In this document: piece after piece, positions 51,455 to 63,469 of the stretch | Layout of the letters: every line of letters starts with the position of its first letter | Numbering within the stretch: position 1 is the first letter of the stretch | DNA from: Pyronema omphalodes | Taxonomy: Eukaryota > Ascomycota > Pezizomycetes > Pezizales > Pyronemataceae | Assembly (NCBI GenBank): GCA_024516155.1 | Contig: JAJJXM010000016.1 | Span: forward strand, 1-64,000 | Reading direction: 5' to 3' | Length of the DNA: 64,000 nucleotides | The notes under the pieces: model-generated | Databases searched by the model: none | The model's input: the letters and a program-made list of their open reading frames with translations, nothing else | What the model was told of the DNA's origin: nothing | Program-made: the position numbers and the translations under genes

Positions 51455-52644
51455 ATGGCCGCCGCCGCAAACGAAGCTCACGCTCTTGTGATCCCTGCGC
51501 TTAAGCGTCATACGTCTACGTATGCGATTCCCGAAATCCCAGAAACCGGCGAAGCAGTAGAAGTGATGAGATGAGATTCGGAGCTTGATAGCTAACCACC
51601 ATGATCAATGGAACTATAGTCTTATTCTTCTTCACGGTTTAGGGGATACCGGAAAAGGCTGGTAACTACACCCTTTTTCTTCCCTTTTTGTCTATATCAA
51701 TATCTCTCCAATTAGAACCACCGACTAATACGATTTCTCTGTGTGTCTTTCTTCCACAATCTAGGCAATTCCTAGCCGAAAACTTCCGTCTCCGTCGCAA
51801 ATTCGACGAATGTGCCTTTATTCTTCCCCACGCTCAAAAAGCAATTCCAGTTCCGCAAGTACGCGCCCGATGGTTACTTCGTCGCAGTAAATCCCCCCAG
51901 CAAGTAGCAGCTTCGTTAACAGTTACACAGGGGGGACGTATGTGGACGATTCCTGGTTGGTTTAATGTTCCGAGACAACAGTATTCGGGAGATTTACTTG
52001 GAAGGGATGATGATCTTGAGGGCATCAAGGAGAGTATTGGAACTTTGCATAGGCTTATTGATGAGCAGATTGAGAAGGGGGTGGAGAGTGAGAGGATTAT
52101 TGTCGGGGGTTTTAGTCAGGGGGGTGTTATTGCGCTTTTGGTGAGTGGGGATTGCTGGACTGAGAATGAAAGAGGGAATGAGAAGGATGAGAAGGAGGAG
52201 GGGGGAGAGGAGGGCATTATGGATGCTAACCAGATATAGGGTGGTCTTACCTACAAACACAAGCTCGGAGGAATCATGGCACTTTCAACCTGGTTGGCCT
52301 GCGTAAAACAAATCTCCATTGCCCCAGCTGCCATTAACCCGGCAGTCGCGGACCAAGTATCTCAGCCCAACACCGCCAAAACGAAAATCATTGTCAACCC
52401 CGAGATTCCTATCAACGATATCTCCAAAGACACTCCTATTTTCTACGCCCATGGAACAGATGATAATGTTATCAAGTATGATTGGGGTGTTAAGAGTAGG
52501 GAGATTTTGGAGGAGACTTATGGAAGAAAGGTTGAGTGGCATAGGTATGAGGGAATGACGCATTCGGCTTGTCCAGAGGAGTTGGAGGATATTGAGGCTT
52601 GGATGTTGAAGAGGATTCCGCCTTTGGGTATGTTGCCCCTGTGA
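51455..52644 (+). CDS. Acyl-protein thioesterase 1-like hydrolase
   Basis: Five exons: 51455-51519, 51620-51661, 51765-51858, 51931-52140, 52240-52644; 271 aa from the ATG at 51455. The alpha/beta-hydrolase reads ALVIPALKRHTSTLILLHGLGDTGKGW across introns. Catalytic Ser is in GFSQGG, Asp in GTDDNVIKYD and His in GMTHSACPEE. The family removes palmitate from cysteines of G proteins and Ras. Frame stays open upstream: an ATG at 51341 would add 38 residues rich in Arg, Ser and Thr without acids (MRRSSPPILGYKLHTTQSTK at its start), like a mitochondrial leader. Conserved homology begins only after 51455, so that start is preferred for the cytosolic form. Introns are about 72-103 bp, longer than in neighbours. 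Confidence 0.87.
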
Positions 52645-53478
52645 GGATGGGGGATGGAGGGGAAGGGCTTGTGGAGTTGGGAGTGCTAACGGGGGGTAGA
52701 TCAGTAGATTTTTCGAGTTTGTAGAGAACTGCAGAGGATCCCAGAGAGTTGTAGACAACTATAGTAGAACTTTAGAATATACCATTACCAACCACAATTT
52801 CCGTATAAATCCCCACAAAGTTCAAATCCCCACAAAGTTCAAATCCCCACAAACAAAAAAAAGAAAGAGTTCCACAAAATCAAAATCAACCCAATATATA
52901 TAATTCCAAATTTCTTATATAATCATTCCATAGCAATATCCCGAGATTCGAAAACCCCTTACAATATCAGAGATGAACTGTAAATTGCTTCAAGGAAAAC
53001 AGAAAACAAAGATGCTCATAGATGCAAAGATGCAAAGATGCTGATAGATGCAAAAATGCAAAGACTCAAAGACGTGAATATGCAAAGATGCAAATATGCA
53101 AAGTTACAGAGATGCAAAGATGCAAAGATCCAGAAATCCAGAGATCCAGAAATCCAGAGATGCAAAGACGTAAATATGCAAAAAAAAAACGCAATGATAA
53201 CAATACCTTACATGCAGGATAAAAAAAAAATACTTTCGACAAGACCAAAACAAAACAAAAAAAGAGAAACAAAGAGAAAAATACAAAGATAAAAAAAACA
53301 TACGATATACGATATACAAAATGCAAACCATGAACCCAAAACTCCAAAAAGGAAAAAAAAAAAAAAAAAAAAAAAGAAATGGAAATACTGTACGTGGTAA
53401 TTTAAAAAGACTCAAGAAGACCCTGATAATCGAGAGTCTTTAAGATTCTGCTTACGCTATGCTTACGCTATGCTTGCG
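52645..53478. other. Intergenic region with minisatellites
   Basis: No gene. A 17-base unit AATCCCCACAAAGTTCA repeats two to three times at about 52807-52855. At 53010-53175 there are many GATGCAAA-like 8- to 10-mers and GATCCAGAAATCCA units; frames through these give repetitive Lys/Arg/Cys/Gln peptides that are artefacts. A-rich sequence follows, with 23 A at 53353-53375. Confidence 0.6.
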
Positions 53479-55395
53479 CTATGCTATTTCTTTCAGCGTG
53501 ATTGTTTCGACATCTGCGTCGACATCTGCGTCTCCGTCTGCGTCTCCTCCTGCTCTCTTGCCGGGTGCATCGGCGGCTCCCTCGGCGGATGCATTCACTT
53601 CGCTGAATGTATCACTCGGCCCGGCCCTCTTTCCCTCGCCGGATCTCTTCTCTGCTGTATCCACTGCTCCCTCGGCAGATGCATCACTCTTCGCTCCTCT
53701 CACTCCGTTTCCCTCGCTAGATGTATCCCCGACCAAATCCCTCCAAACACAGCTCCCCGAATCCATCCTGGTATCCAACCCCCCAATCTCCATTTCCATC
53801 TCCCTCAACCCCCCAACATCATAACCATAACCATAACCCCGATCACGATCATCAAGATCACCAAACCCACTAGAATTTCCCCACCCGGCAGAAGAAGCTA
53901 TGGATAGAAAACACAACAATTCGTAAATTTCCCAGGTTCCCTTGGTGGCATAGAGGAGAGTTAGGAATGGTTGGAGGGCTTACCGGAGAAGAGACTTGGT
54001 GCTTTGTGGCGGTTGGACGTGTCGGTTTCTGTGTCGTAATTTGTGTCTGCCAATGCATTATTGTTATGGTATCCATCTCCGACATCTACGCCGACGCCGT
54101 CTCCGCCACCGACGCCAACGCCCACGCCGTCAATGTCGTCGTCGTCGGCTTCGGCTTCGGCTTCGTCTTCGCTGTGATCGTCACCGTCGTCGCCGTCCTC
54201 ATCGTGTGTTATAGTGCCAGCTAACGAACGATATTTCCCCTCCAACAAAGTACTTCCGGCACCACCACCACCACCTCCTCCTCCTCCTCCAGAAATCGAA
54301 CCGCTGCGACTAACAACGCCCTGATTTGGATTTGGTAAAATACTTTCGGTCGGCAGGATAGAGAATATTTCTCCTTCACCAGAATTCGAAATAGGTGCCG
54401 CAAAAGGATCGGCTGCTCTGGCTATCAAATCATCTAATCCCCCTGATGCATCCCAACCTTTTGAGGCGATTTTTTCAAAGATTTCAATTTCGGCTCTGAC
54501 TACGATGGCGGAATAGTCTAGGATCCGTTGAGAGGTCTCTTGCGAATGTGTTAAGGAGGTTCGGTAGTGGCTGTATTTTAGGTTTTCCAGGTCGTCGATT
54601 TTGGAGGTTAGGTCTAGGAGTGCTTCGCGGAAGGAGGTTAGGTCTGTTTTTTATTTTCCATTATTATCGATTAGCATTTTTTTCATGTTGTGCGCAGGTG
54701 CGACTATGTAGTGGGCGCCGAGGTTGAGCAAAAGAAAAAAGGAACCGGAACCATACTTCTTCGTTTTTGCCGAGCGAGCTTCAAGTGTTGAGCTTCCCGT
54801 TTCCGGAGCTCTTTACTTTTCTCATTAGCTTCCTTTTTATACAAGGCTTCGTTTTCCGCGGTTTTTTCTTTGTAGCTGTCGAGTTCATGTAATATCGGAA
54901 CTTCGAAGCCTCGGTAAATTGCGTCGGATAATAGATGCATGTTGCTTGCGATTAGGTATTGTAAGCCGCTGCCGCCCATTAATCCATCGCCTGTGTCGCC
55001 TGCTCCTTTACCTGTGGTTCTGTTAGCTTCGAGTGGTACCGAGTTATGGGGGTTAGATAGCTAGCTATGATATGCTATGCTGTGCTATGCTACGAGGTTC
55101 TTTTCTTACATCTTGCGCAAGTTTCCAGCGCAGCACCAAAGGCAGCCGCAGCCCCGGCGACTTGGGATAAGCTCTTCCGAAATGCCTTTGCGGCCTCAGA
55201 TAAGGTTTCGTAAGCGGAGATGGAGGCTTTGACATCGTTACTAGAAAGGAAGTGGCTTGGGATCGGAGGAGGGGGTGGTGGGATGCTGAGAGATGCGGCG
55301 GGGTAGGCGGTGGAGGCGAAGGAGCGCGCTGGTGAGGATGGGATCGCTGGGTATTGGTGTTGTGATAGTAGTGATTGTACTGATGGGGATGTCAT
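53479..55395 (-). CDS. Ivy1-like protein with I-BAR (IMD) domain
   Basis: Four exons on the minus strand: 55395-55110, 55011-54757, 54643-53984, 53897-53479; 539 aa. After a Pro/Ser-rich start come long helices typical of fungal Ivy1 relatives: AYETLSEAAKAFRKSLSQVA, LQYLIASNMHLLSDAIYRGF, EVPILHELDSYKEKTAENEA, KELRKREAQHLKLARQKRR, RILDYSAIVVRAEIEIFEKI. Yeast Ivy1 binds phospholipids, Ypt7 and Vps33 on vacuole and endosome membranes; this protein probably bends or marks membranes there. The last third is low complexity: a run of Gly, alternating Asp/Glu/Ala and Val/Gly, and Asp-Ala repeats in exon 4. The AGC-like start at 55395 was chosen over an upstream in-frame ATG with a hydrophobic leader because conserved sequence begins after it. 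BET2 (Rab prenylation) in the same window serves the same trafficking system. Confidence 0.78.
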
Positions 55396-57199
55396 GTTTA
55401 GAGGTTGTGTCTGTGTGCTATGTGCTATGTGCACGGAATGGAACACAAAGAAGGTAGTATGTTGCAGAGGAGAAGAAGGAAGGAAGAAAGAAAGGACAAA
55501 GGTGCGATCAGTCACAGTCAGCAAGAAGGCTCTACTGTATACTGGTGAAAGGCACAGTTGTTGTGATTTCGATTTGCGAATATTTTAGTGTTATTAAGTC
55601 GGTGGTTTATGTTAAGAGTCTAGGATTTTCGTACAGTAGACATAAGGTCACGTCACAGGATAAGCGGCAAGTCCGTGGCGAGGAGCTGTAGTCGATGTTG
55701 ATTCGTCGTTAAACTGGTGATGCGGGGGGGGGATTTGGTGGTTTAAGCTGATCTCTCTCAAGATGTCGTCGTTGTCGTAAGTCAACATGCATGATACGGA
55801 GCCGTCCATGTCCGTGCTGTCGCTGTGCGCACATGTGCAACCTACAGCCTCTAACTCCAAACCCGGTGCTGGTGATACATCACACAAAAGCACAAAAGAG
55901 ATTAGAGTGCCGTGTGTGTGACGGATCGGCCTCGATGTGAACACAACCAAGTGCAGTTTTGTATTCCGAAAATACAACAGAACCCCACCGAGCTCAGGAA
56001 AATTGACTTTGCTATGAGTTTGGATTATCTGCGATTGGATCTGGTTACGCCTTTCTCAAAGCCGTTGTTTTGAAGCATCAAACTCAACTGCTGACACTCT
56101 ACTCTACAGTTGGCCGCAGAACCGGACTACTCTCAAGTTCCTATGAATAGACTTCTGACTGTGACTGAAACCAAAAATCGAGTGGATCAACACAACGAAA
56201 GCCTATTTATGTAGGTGGCGTCGCTGCTGGTTATCCGAGAGACTAGAGCAGGTAGATACACTTGTGGATAGATAGCGAGAATAGCGAGGGCACGGACCGT
56301 GATGGACGCAATAAATGAATCCGGGTAAATAGAGCATGCGGGGTGCTTTCTGAGGACAAGACAGACATACAGTAGAGGCACAATCATCAAAACATAAACA
56401 TTGAGCCGGAGTGAGTCTTCTTGTATTAAAGAAAATAACAGAAAAAAACACACTCCCGGATTCGCAAGACATAACCCCGCATTTTTTATAGACATGCAGA
56501 TAAACAAAAATTGCACTTTCCGGAAATAAATACCCTAAACTGTATGTTTCCTGATACATAAATCTGAGATCTACATGTATGTAGTAACCATCGAATCTCG
56601 AGGCTATATATGTACTCTACAGTTATGTATCTTGCATGATCTATCCTTTGGAAGTTCTGGAATGGCAAAACAAATATATATACGTTTTTATATCCTTATC
56701 GTCTTCTATCGTCTCGATGATTGATGCACTCCACATGTTATCTATTGGACGCTCAAAACCTCGAACCCCTCGGATCCACTCCCTGCCCTGTCTCGCATAC
56801 ATACAAACCCTGAAATACCACCCCGATGACATCGCACGTCTTGGCTCTGTGCAGTGTGGACCATGGTGGGGTAGCTCCAAGCTCCAGCCAGTGTAGCGCG
56901 TACAGTACCCAGGTTCTACCGAGCACCTGACGCGAAACGCAAGCTGAAGCTTCAAAGTTCAACGCGTTTCCCTAGGACGTGAATCCGAAATCGAAATTGA
57001 AACGCGAAACGAAAAGTAACAGAAACAGAAACAGAAACGTTCAAACGCCCAAACCTCGAGTTCCGAATTCCGAATTCCAAAAGCTCGTATGGTACTAGGA
57101 TTTCAAAACCGCTACCAAGATACACCACTACCTTAAACTTCGAAATACCAATCAGGAAGTCAGCAAGAGAGGCGTAAATTCTGTACGGAAATCATAATC
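55396..57199. other. Intergenic region
   Basis: 1.8 kb, no supported gene. Short frames on both strands show no family. Near 57001-57035 a GAAAC-rich stretch (AGAAACAGAAACAGAAACG) and palindrome-like TTCCGAATTCCGAATTCC near 57061 precede the XPF gene. Confidence 0.5.
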
Positions 57200-60100
57200 A
57201 TGGCAACGACCGAACCATCTACCGCCGACGAACCACAAGAAGTTGCTGTGAAGCTTTCTCTTCCTCTCGTTAGTCCTCAGTTTTTTTTCCTTCCTTCCTT
57301 GGCCCCCTTCAAGCGTTCTTCTTCCAATTCATGCTCAGTGCTAATCCTCTGCGCTTCATTACATAGACATACCAACAAGAAATCTTCCATTCAATCCGTA
57401 GCGAAGACCAGCTCCTAATCCTAGCTCGAGGATTGGGGTTAATCCGTATAATCACGAATCTTTTACATAGTTATGATGCAGCTGGGGATAACTTGGTGTT
57501 AATAATTGGTGCGAGTGAGTTGGAACAGGAGTGGATTGGTGAATGTGAGTTCATGGATTTCTAGTCGTAGGGCCTTTGATGGGTTATGAAATGAGAAACA
57601 AGGATTGAGGATTGCGGATTGGTGGCTAATGGACATGTCTATGAAAAAGCACTGGCGGAACAGAATTTTATATCGAAAGCGCCGAAAGCGAGGGGGTTGA
57701 AGATTATCACAACGGATAGTATGAGTGTGGAGGGAAGGTAGGTTTCGGCTTTGGGTTCGGGGATTCAAAGGATAGATCTGATTGGCATGTAGGAGAAAGA
57801 CATACGCGAAGGGTGGGATATATGCGGTTACGTCTAGGATATTGCAGGTGGATTTATTAACGTCTTGTAAGCTTAGTTTCTTTCCATATGGGGGCTTGAT
57901 ATTATATCAAGAATAAGCTAACTTTATCATACCAATAGTACTGCCACCGGAGATGATTACCGGTATCGTTGTTTTACATGCCGAACGGTATTTTTCATCT
58001 GCTCATCAATAATTACATACAATCCCGTCAGTTTTACTAACCTTACTGTTTACTATAGAGTTACCGCTACCTCTTCCGAAGCTTTCATCCTCCGTCTCTT
58101 TCGCCAAAAAAACTCCTCAGGATTTATAAAAGCCTTTTCCGACGTCCCCGAAGCATTTTCCACCGGTTTCTCCCCGCTATCAACCATGCTGCGTAATCTC
58201 CATCTCCGCACCTGTAGTCTCTGGCCTCGATTCCACGTCACCATTTCCGAGTCCTTGGAGATCAAAAAACCAGAAGTAATAGAGCTAAACATACCCTTAT
58301 CAGACAGCATGTTACAGATTCAAACCTCCATCCTGCAGTGTATAGAAGCTTCTTTGTCAGAGCTAAAGAAAGGGAATTCTAAAGAGCTGGATATGGCGGA
58401 GTGGAATGTTGATAGTGCGTTGCATAAGAATTTTGATAGTATTGTGAGAAGACAGCTAGATCCGGTTTGGCATAGGGTTTCGAGTAAAACGAGGGGAATT
58501 GTGGGCGATTTGAAAGAGCTTAGAGAAATGTTGGGGTATTTGTTGAGTTATGATGCTGTGAGTTTATTCCTATTTCATTTGGTGGCCACTACTATTCCCT
58601 TTCCACTTCAGCTATATCTAGACGTAGGGGATAAGGGGGATAGAAAGATACTGACGCATTCATCGGTTCACAGGTATCATTCTGGCAATACTTAGAAGGA
58701 GTTCTAGCATCCCAATCCACGGGTCCTTCCGGTCAAACCAAGTCTTCACAATCCCCGTGGCTGTTTCTAGATGCCGCACAAGTAATTTTCTCTACGGCCA
58801 AAGCACGAGTCTACACGGGTATGTTGCCCAGTGATTCCACCAATAACACCAATACCACTACCAATTCATCCTCCATACCCGTCGGTTTACATCCCGTTCT
58901 GGAAGAACTTCCAAAATGGCGGGAATTATCCAGCATACTTGATGAAATTGAACGCGAGGCAATAAGGAACCAAGGGACGAATGATGGTAGCTATGGAACG
59001 GTTTTGGTTATGTGTTCGGATGCGAAGGAGTGTAGACAGTTAAGGGAGTATTTGCAAAGTGCTGGGAGACCTACTGGAAGATCTGGGGGTGATGATGCTA
59101 TTGAAATTTCCGACGACGACGATGATGATGATGATGATGATGATGATGGTGATAGCTCTGATTCAGATTACGGTGGTAAGGAGAAAGAAAAGGAAAGAGA
59201 GGGCAAAACGACGCATTCGGCTTCTAATATGATGAGAAGAAGACTAAGAGGTTACCTATCCTGGAAACGAGATTTGGCTCGGTTTAAAGCGGCGCTTAAC
59301 GAAGCGACAAAAGCCGCGTTACCTGGAGGGGGTCCTGGTAGTAGTAACATACAGAAGCGAAACCAGGAGTCATTTCGTGGTAGGGCACCGGCAAATAAGA
59401 GACGTCGGATGCGAGGTGGAAGTTCTGCGGCTGGTTCATCTAGAGGTGTTGGAGGAAGTGTGCAGACTGTTGAAGAGATATCTTCAGCCATGGCGGATTT
59501 ATGGAGGAAGATACAACCGACGGAAGAAGAGCAACGGGCGAAACAGGAGGTTGTAGTAGACCCTATGGAGGATATGGAGGATTATTTTGAGTTGTTTGAA
59601 ATGGAGAATCTTGTTGTTGTGCATCCGTTTAGAGGGGATATGGATGATAGATTATTGGAAGAGTTGAGACCGAGATGGATTGTTATGTATAATCCGGATA
59701 CTAGTTTTGTGAGAAGGGTGGAAGTTTATAGAAGCTCTCATGAGGAACGATTAGTTAAGGTATTTTTTATGTTTTATGGAGACTCTGTTGAGGAGCAGAG
59801 GTTTTTAAGTATGGTAAGAAGGGAAAAAGATGCGTTTAGTAAGTTGGTTCATGAAAAGGCTGTAAGTTTTCCCCTTCCTCCCTATCTATCATCCATTATT
59901 CTTCGTTCATCGCTAACACATACAGAACATGGCCATAACTCTAACCACCGACTCCACCCTTCTCGACGACCCCCAAGAAATTTTCCTCCGCACCCTCAAC
60001 ACCCGCATCGCCGGCGGGGGCCTAACCACCGCCACCAACGTTACTCCCCGAGTAATCATCGACATCCGAGAATTCCGCTCCACCCTCCCCTCCCTCATCC

Positions 60101-60723
60101 ATTCCCGGCGCATCGACATTGTCCCGGTAACCCTAACTGTCGGGGACTACATTCTCTCCCCCAACATCTGTATCGAACGCAAATCCATCAAAGACCTAAT
60201 CCAATCCTTTAAAAACGGTCGCTTATACACACAATGCGAATCCATGTGTCTCCACTACCCCAAGCCTATGGTGTTGATAGAATTCGAACAAAACAAATCT
60301 TTTTCCCTAGAACCATTTTCGGATCTCTCAACTGGAATGACGGGACAGGGGGATTTCATGTCGCTGCAGGCGAAATTGGTGTTGTTGGCAATTGCGTTTC
60401 CTAAGGTTAGATTCATTTGGAGTGATGGACCTTATCAGACGGCGGAGATCTTTGAGGAGTTGAAGAAAGGGGAGGAGGAACCGGATCCGGATAAGGCGGT
60501 GGCGATTGGTTTAGAGGGGGGTGAAGCACAGGGGATGGAGAATCAGACGCCTATGGACATGCTGAGAGCGGTGCCTGGAATCAATGGGAAGAATGTTAGG
60601 AATGTTGTAGCAGAGGTGCAGAATTTGGTCGAGTTGAGTAATATGGAGGAGGAGGAGATAAGGGCGTTGGTGGGGAAGGAGGCAGCGAGGAAGATACATC
60701 GGTTTTTTAATAAGACTTTTTAG
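57200..60723 (+). CDS. RAD1: DNA repair endonuclease XPF / Rad1 (ERCC4 family)
   Basis: Eight exons: 57200-57268, 57367-57544, 57650-57737, 57793-57866, 57939-57987, 58059-58557, 58674-59861, 59926-60723; 980 aa. The N-terminal half is the inactive SF2 helicase-like part (ARGLGLIRII, LLPPEMITGIVVLHAERV, GFIKAFSDVPEAF). An acidic run of about 13 Asp (about residue 465-480) and a basic stretch (NKRRRMRGG, possible nuclear signal) fill the linker. The nuclease domain holds VGDYILSPNICIERKSIKDL (about 785-805), the GDY...ERKxxxD catalytic motif. A C-terminal tandem helix-hairpin-helix follows (RAVPGINGKNVRNVV to the end). With an ERCC1/Rad10 partner it cuts 5' of lesions in nucleotide excision repair and in recombination. 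Length and motif set are complete. Confidence 0.94.
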
Positions 60724-63017
60724 GGAGAGTTATGGAACAGGGTGTGGAGATACTAGAGATATAAGGCATACAATGCATACACAACGGACATGTCATGAAT
60801 CAAAATTAAAAATTCTAAACTATACAGCTTGACTTTACTTCCGGGAAGCTACTTCAAATAACTCTACTAAAACAAACAATGGCGCGATAAAACTGGCTAT
60901 GTATCATAAATCTTTTAAAGTCTCCATCTGAAACTTGAAACATAAAACATAAATTTCATCCCATTACCTCCCCCCACCCTGCTTTAGTTTAATATTCTTG
61001 ATATTTTCTCCCGCGTCTTTCCTTATTATTCTAATTTCTTTCTCCTTCTTTATCCTGGGGGGGGGGGGGGGGGGCTGGTGTACATAGCTGATAGCTATAA
61101 GGTAGTGTGGATTTGATATTCCCGATAACAAACTTCAGTAACTACTGCTAATGACTGAAGGCCTGTTAAGAATGATAGAGGGTCCGTGACTTATACTGGC
61201 ATCTACTTTTTCCAGCCGCCGATTTAGAACTGTTGGGTTATTGGATTGAAAGTAGGGGATAGGTACGGGTTTCTTGGGGGGGGGTTCTGTTTCAGTACGA
61301 AAAGGACTGGGATACGTCCATACATCGATACGTCGCTACGTCGATACGATGAGGAAGTTTGAGGAGGAACAAGGAGGTTCCAAGAATTGAAATAGAAATA
61401 AAGATTGATGAATCCAGAGATGAAAAATTCTAGAAATGCGGCGACGCGGCGTAAAAAATAAGTCATAAAAATAAAAATAAAAAAGAGAGAGAGGGAGAAT
61501 ATTTTTCATGAAGATTATACATACAACCCATGAAAGGAATTGTCAAGAAGAAGAAGAACATGGGATGAAATAATGGGTTGTCATGGTATATCACTCGATA
61601 TGCTTTTTTTGCTTGATCAAAAAAACAGCCCCCCACCCTCACCCCCAACCCCCAACCCCCACCACCATCACCTGGCGTAGTCTTAGTTTGGTTTTTCTGA
61701 CTGTTGTTATTTGTTCTTTAATACAGTGGCTTTGTATTTCTAGCTTACAGTTTCAATACAATACCGCGGGGGGGGGGGGGGGGTTTCGAATCTCAAGTGC
61801 GTGAAGTTAATTCTTTCACAACGAGACTGAGCTTGAATACTGATACCCTGTACCGCATGTGAGCGTACGATTAGGAACATGGCTAAGAAGGAAGTGGAGT
61901 ACAAGTTTTCTAGTTAAGTTGTATAAGGATATTATTGTGGAGGTCGATGGGACGGTAGAAAGTGGGTTCGCCAATCGTCTTTTAACTACATTACAATGAT
62001 ACTTAATCATGTTGCTGCAAAGTTCAGAAATTTACGAACACATAACTACAAGTTTCTCGAAAGACCCCACATAGCCGTTAGTAGGTACTTGAACACCGCG
62101 TATACTGCCGATATGAAATGATTATTTGAAAATGGAGAGTATCATCAACGAAATAACATCACGCAAGGAACATTAGGTGAGTTCACTGGCGAATGTTTCT
62201 CGCGGGAGACTGGGTGGAACTTTCTGGGAGACAGAAACCAATGTAATTTTGCGACAATGGATTGTTTTTAGGGTGGGAGAGATGGGTTTAATGTAATGGT
62301 TAGTATAGCGGCATTGAAGAATGATTCGTGATGGTATGCTGACGATGCTATCACTCTCGGGTGAAAATTATTTGACCGTTGTTTTTTTTGTTCTGCTTAA
62401 TCTGGATGGCATCCGTGCGCAGGACAAGATGGTCTGTTTTGACGTAAAGCTAACCGGAGTTGATAGGGATACAACAATCATTAACCTATCTTGGGAATTG
62501 TATTCACAATCTTGATCGGATTCTACAATATGCCCAACCAGTACGCAGTGCAATGGCGAGTTACTCGATGCCTCTGACGCCATTACGGCTTAGAGCCAAT
62601 AATAAGTCAGCAGTGAATTTTCTGGAAGTATTATTGTCAATACCTCTTATACTGCATGTATTATTGTAGTGGCAATTCCGGTGTTGGAAATATTTAAGAC
62701 AATTCCACAGAACTCCCAACCGTATAGCCAGTTTACCGGGTAAAATCGTAAACCAGGTAAACTGAACAGACAATTCACAATTAGTTGGTACAGTTTTTGT
62801 GTCCCCGGATACACAGTTGGTTCAGTTTTGAGGGGTCCATGGAACCAGGTAACTGCAGTGCACTGATTAAACGGACTCGGTAAATACAACCCAGTTTAAC
62901 CGCACTGGGAACCAGTGCATGCAGGAATGAATAATGTATTCAACCTCGTTTGAATCCACCGGTGGCCGAGCCTGCCAGTATCTCAATCCTCCTTAATCCC
63001 CCAGCTTCTTGTAACAA
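60724..63017. other. Intergenic region with G tracts
   Basis: No supported gene over 2.3 kb. Contains runs of 18 G (61057-61074) and 16 G (61768-61783). From about 62690 to 62900 several CAGTTTAAC/GTAAACTG-like motifs recur in both orientations, and again near 63290-63330, flanking the hAT relic; these may be its degraded termini. Nothing else recognised. Confidence 0.45.
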
Positions 63018-63201
63018 GGTTTCCCAACCTTTGCGAAATGGTGGTGAACATTCTCTCAGTTCCCGCGATGACTGCCGAGTCTGAGCTGCTGTTTTCCGAA
63101 TGCAAGCGGATCATTATATATCAGACCGCCATTCAATGCAGGCAGATACTCTGCAGGCTATCGAGGGGCCGAAGAGCTTCAATCGCAGGCGTCAGTTGTG
63201 A
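63018..63201 (+). pseudogene. Relic of hAT transposase C-terminal dimerisation domain
   Basis: Conceptual reading gives FPTFA, then MVVNILSVPAMTAESELLFS followed by ECKRIII, then SDRHSMQADTLQAIEGPKSF with a stop at 63199-63201. This is the pattern of hAT dimerisation domains (LSIPAMSAEPERVFS...R..L..D.IEAL..LKSW). About two single-base shifts break the frame and no upstream transposase domain is visible, so it is an old fragment. Confidence 0.7.
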
Positions 63202-63469
63202 TTCCTAGGGACCTAATTAGTATAAAATGCTATTATGTATGCACTGAATAATATATATTGCCCCTTCATAAACCAGTTCCTCTGGACAAGTCAGTTTAAC
63301 CAGTTTATACTATTGACAGTAAACTGATTTAGGTCGACGTACAATTCCCGTATTCCAATAGTCCGTACAGTCCGTTTTGGCCATGATTTTAAAATGGTTT
63401 GTACGACTGCGGGGTCTTGTTGTAAACAACACAGGAAGAAACTTTAACCTTGAATCATGTTCCTACACA

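Noticed and set aside
53022..53292. Lys/Arg/Cys/Gln-rich frames around 53 kb
   Set aside because: Generated by GATGCAAA minisatellite units; periodic and without homology.
62285..62320. TGGTTAGTATAGC resembling a tRNA D-arm
   Set aside because: No matching acceptor stem or GGTTCGAATCC-like B box follows at the right distance.
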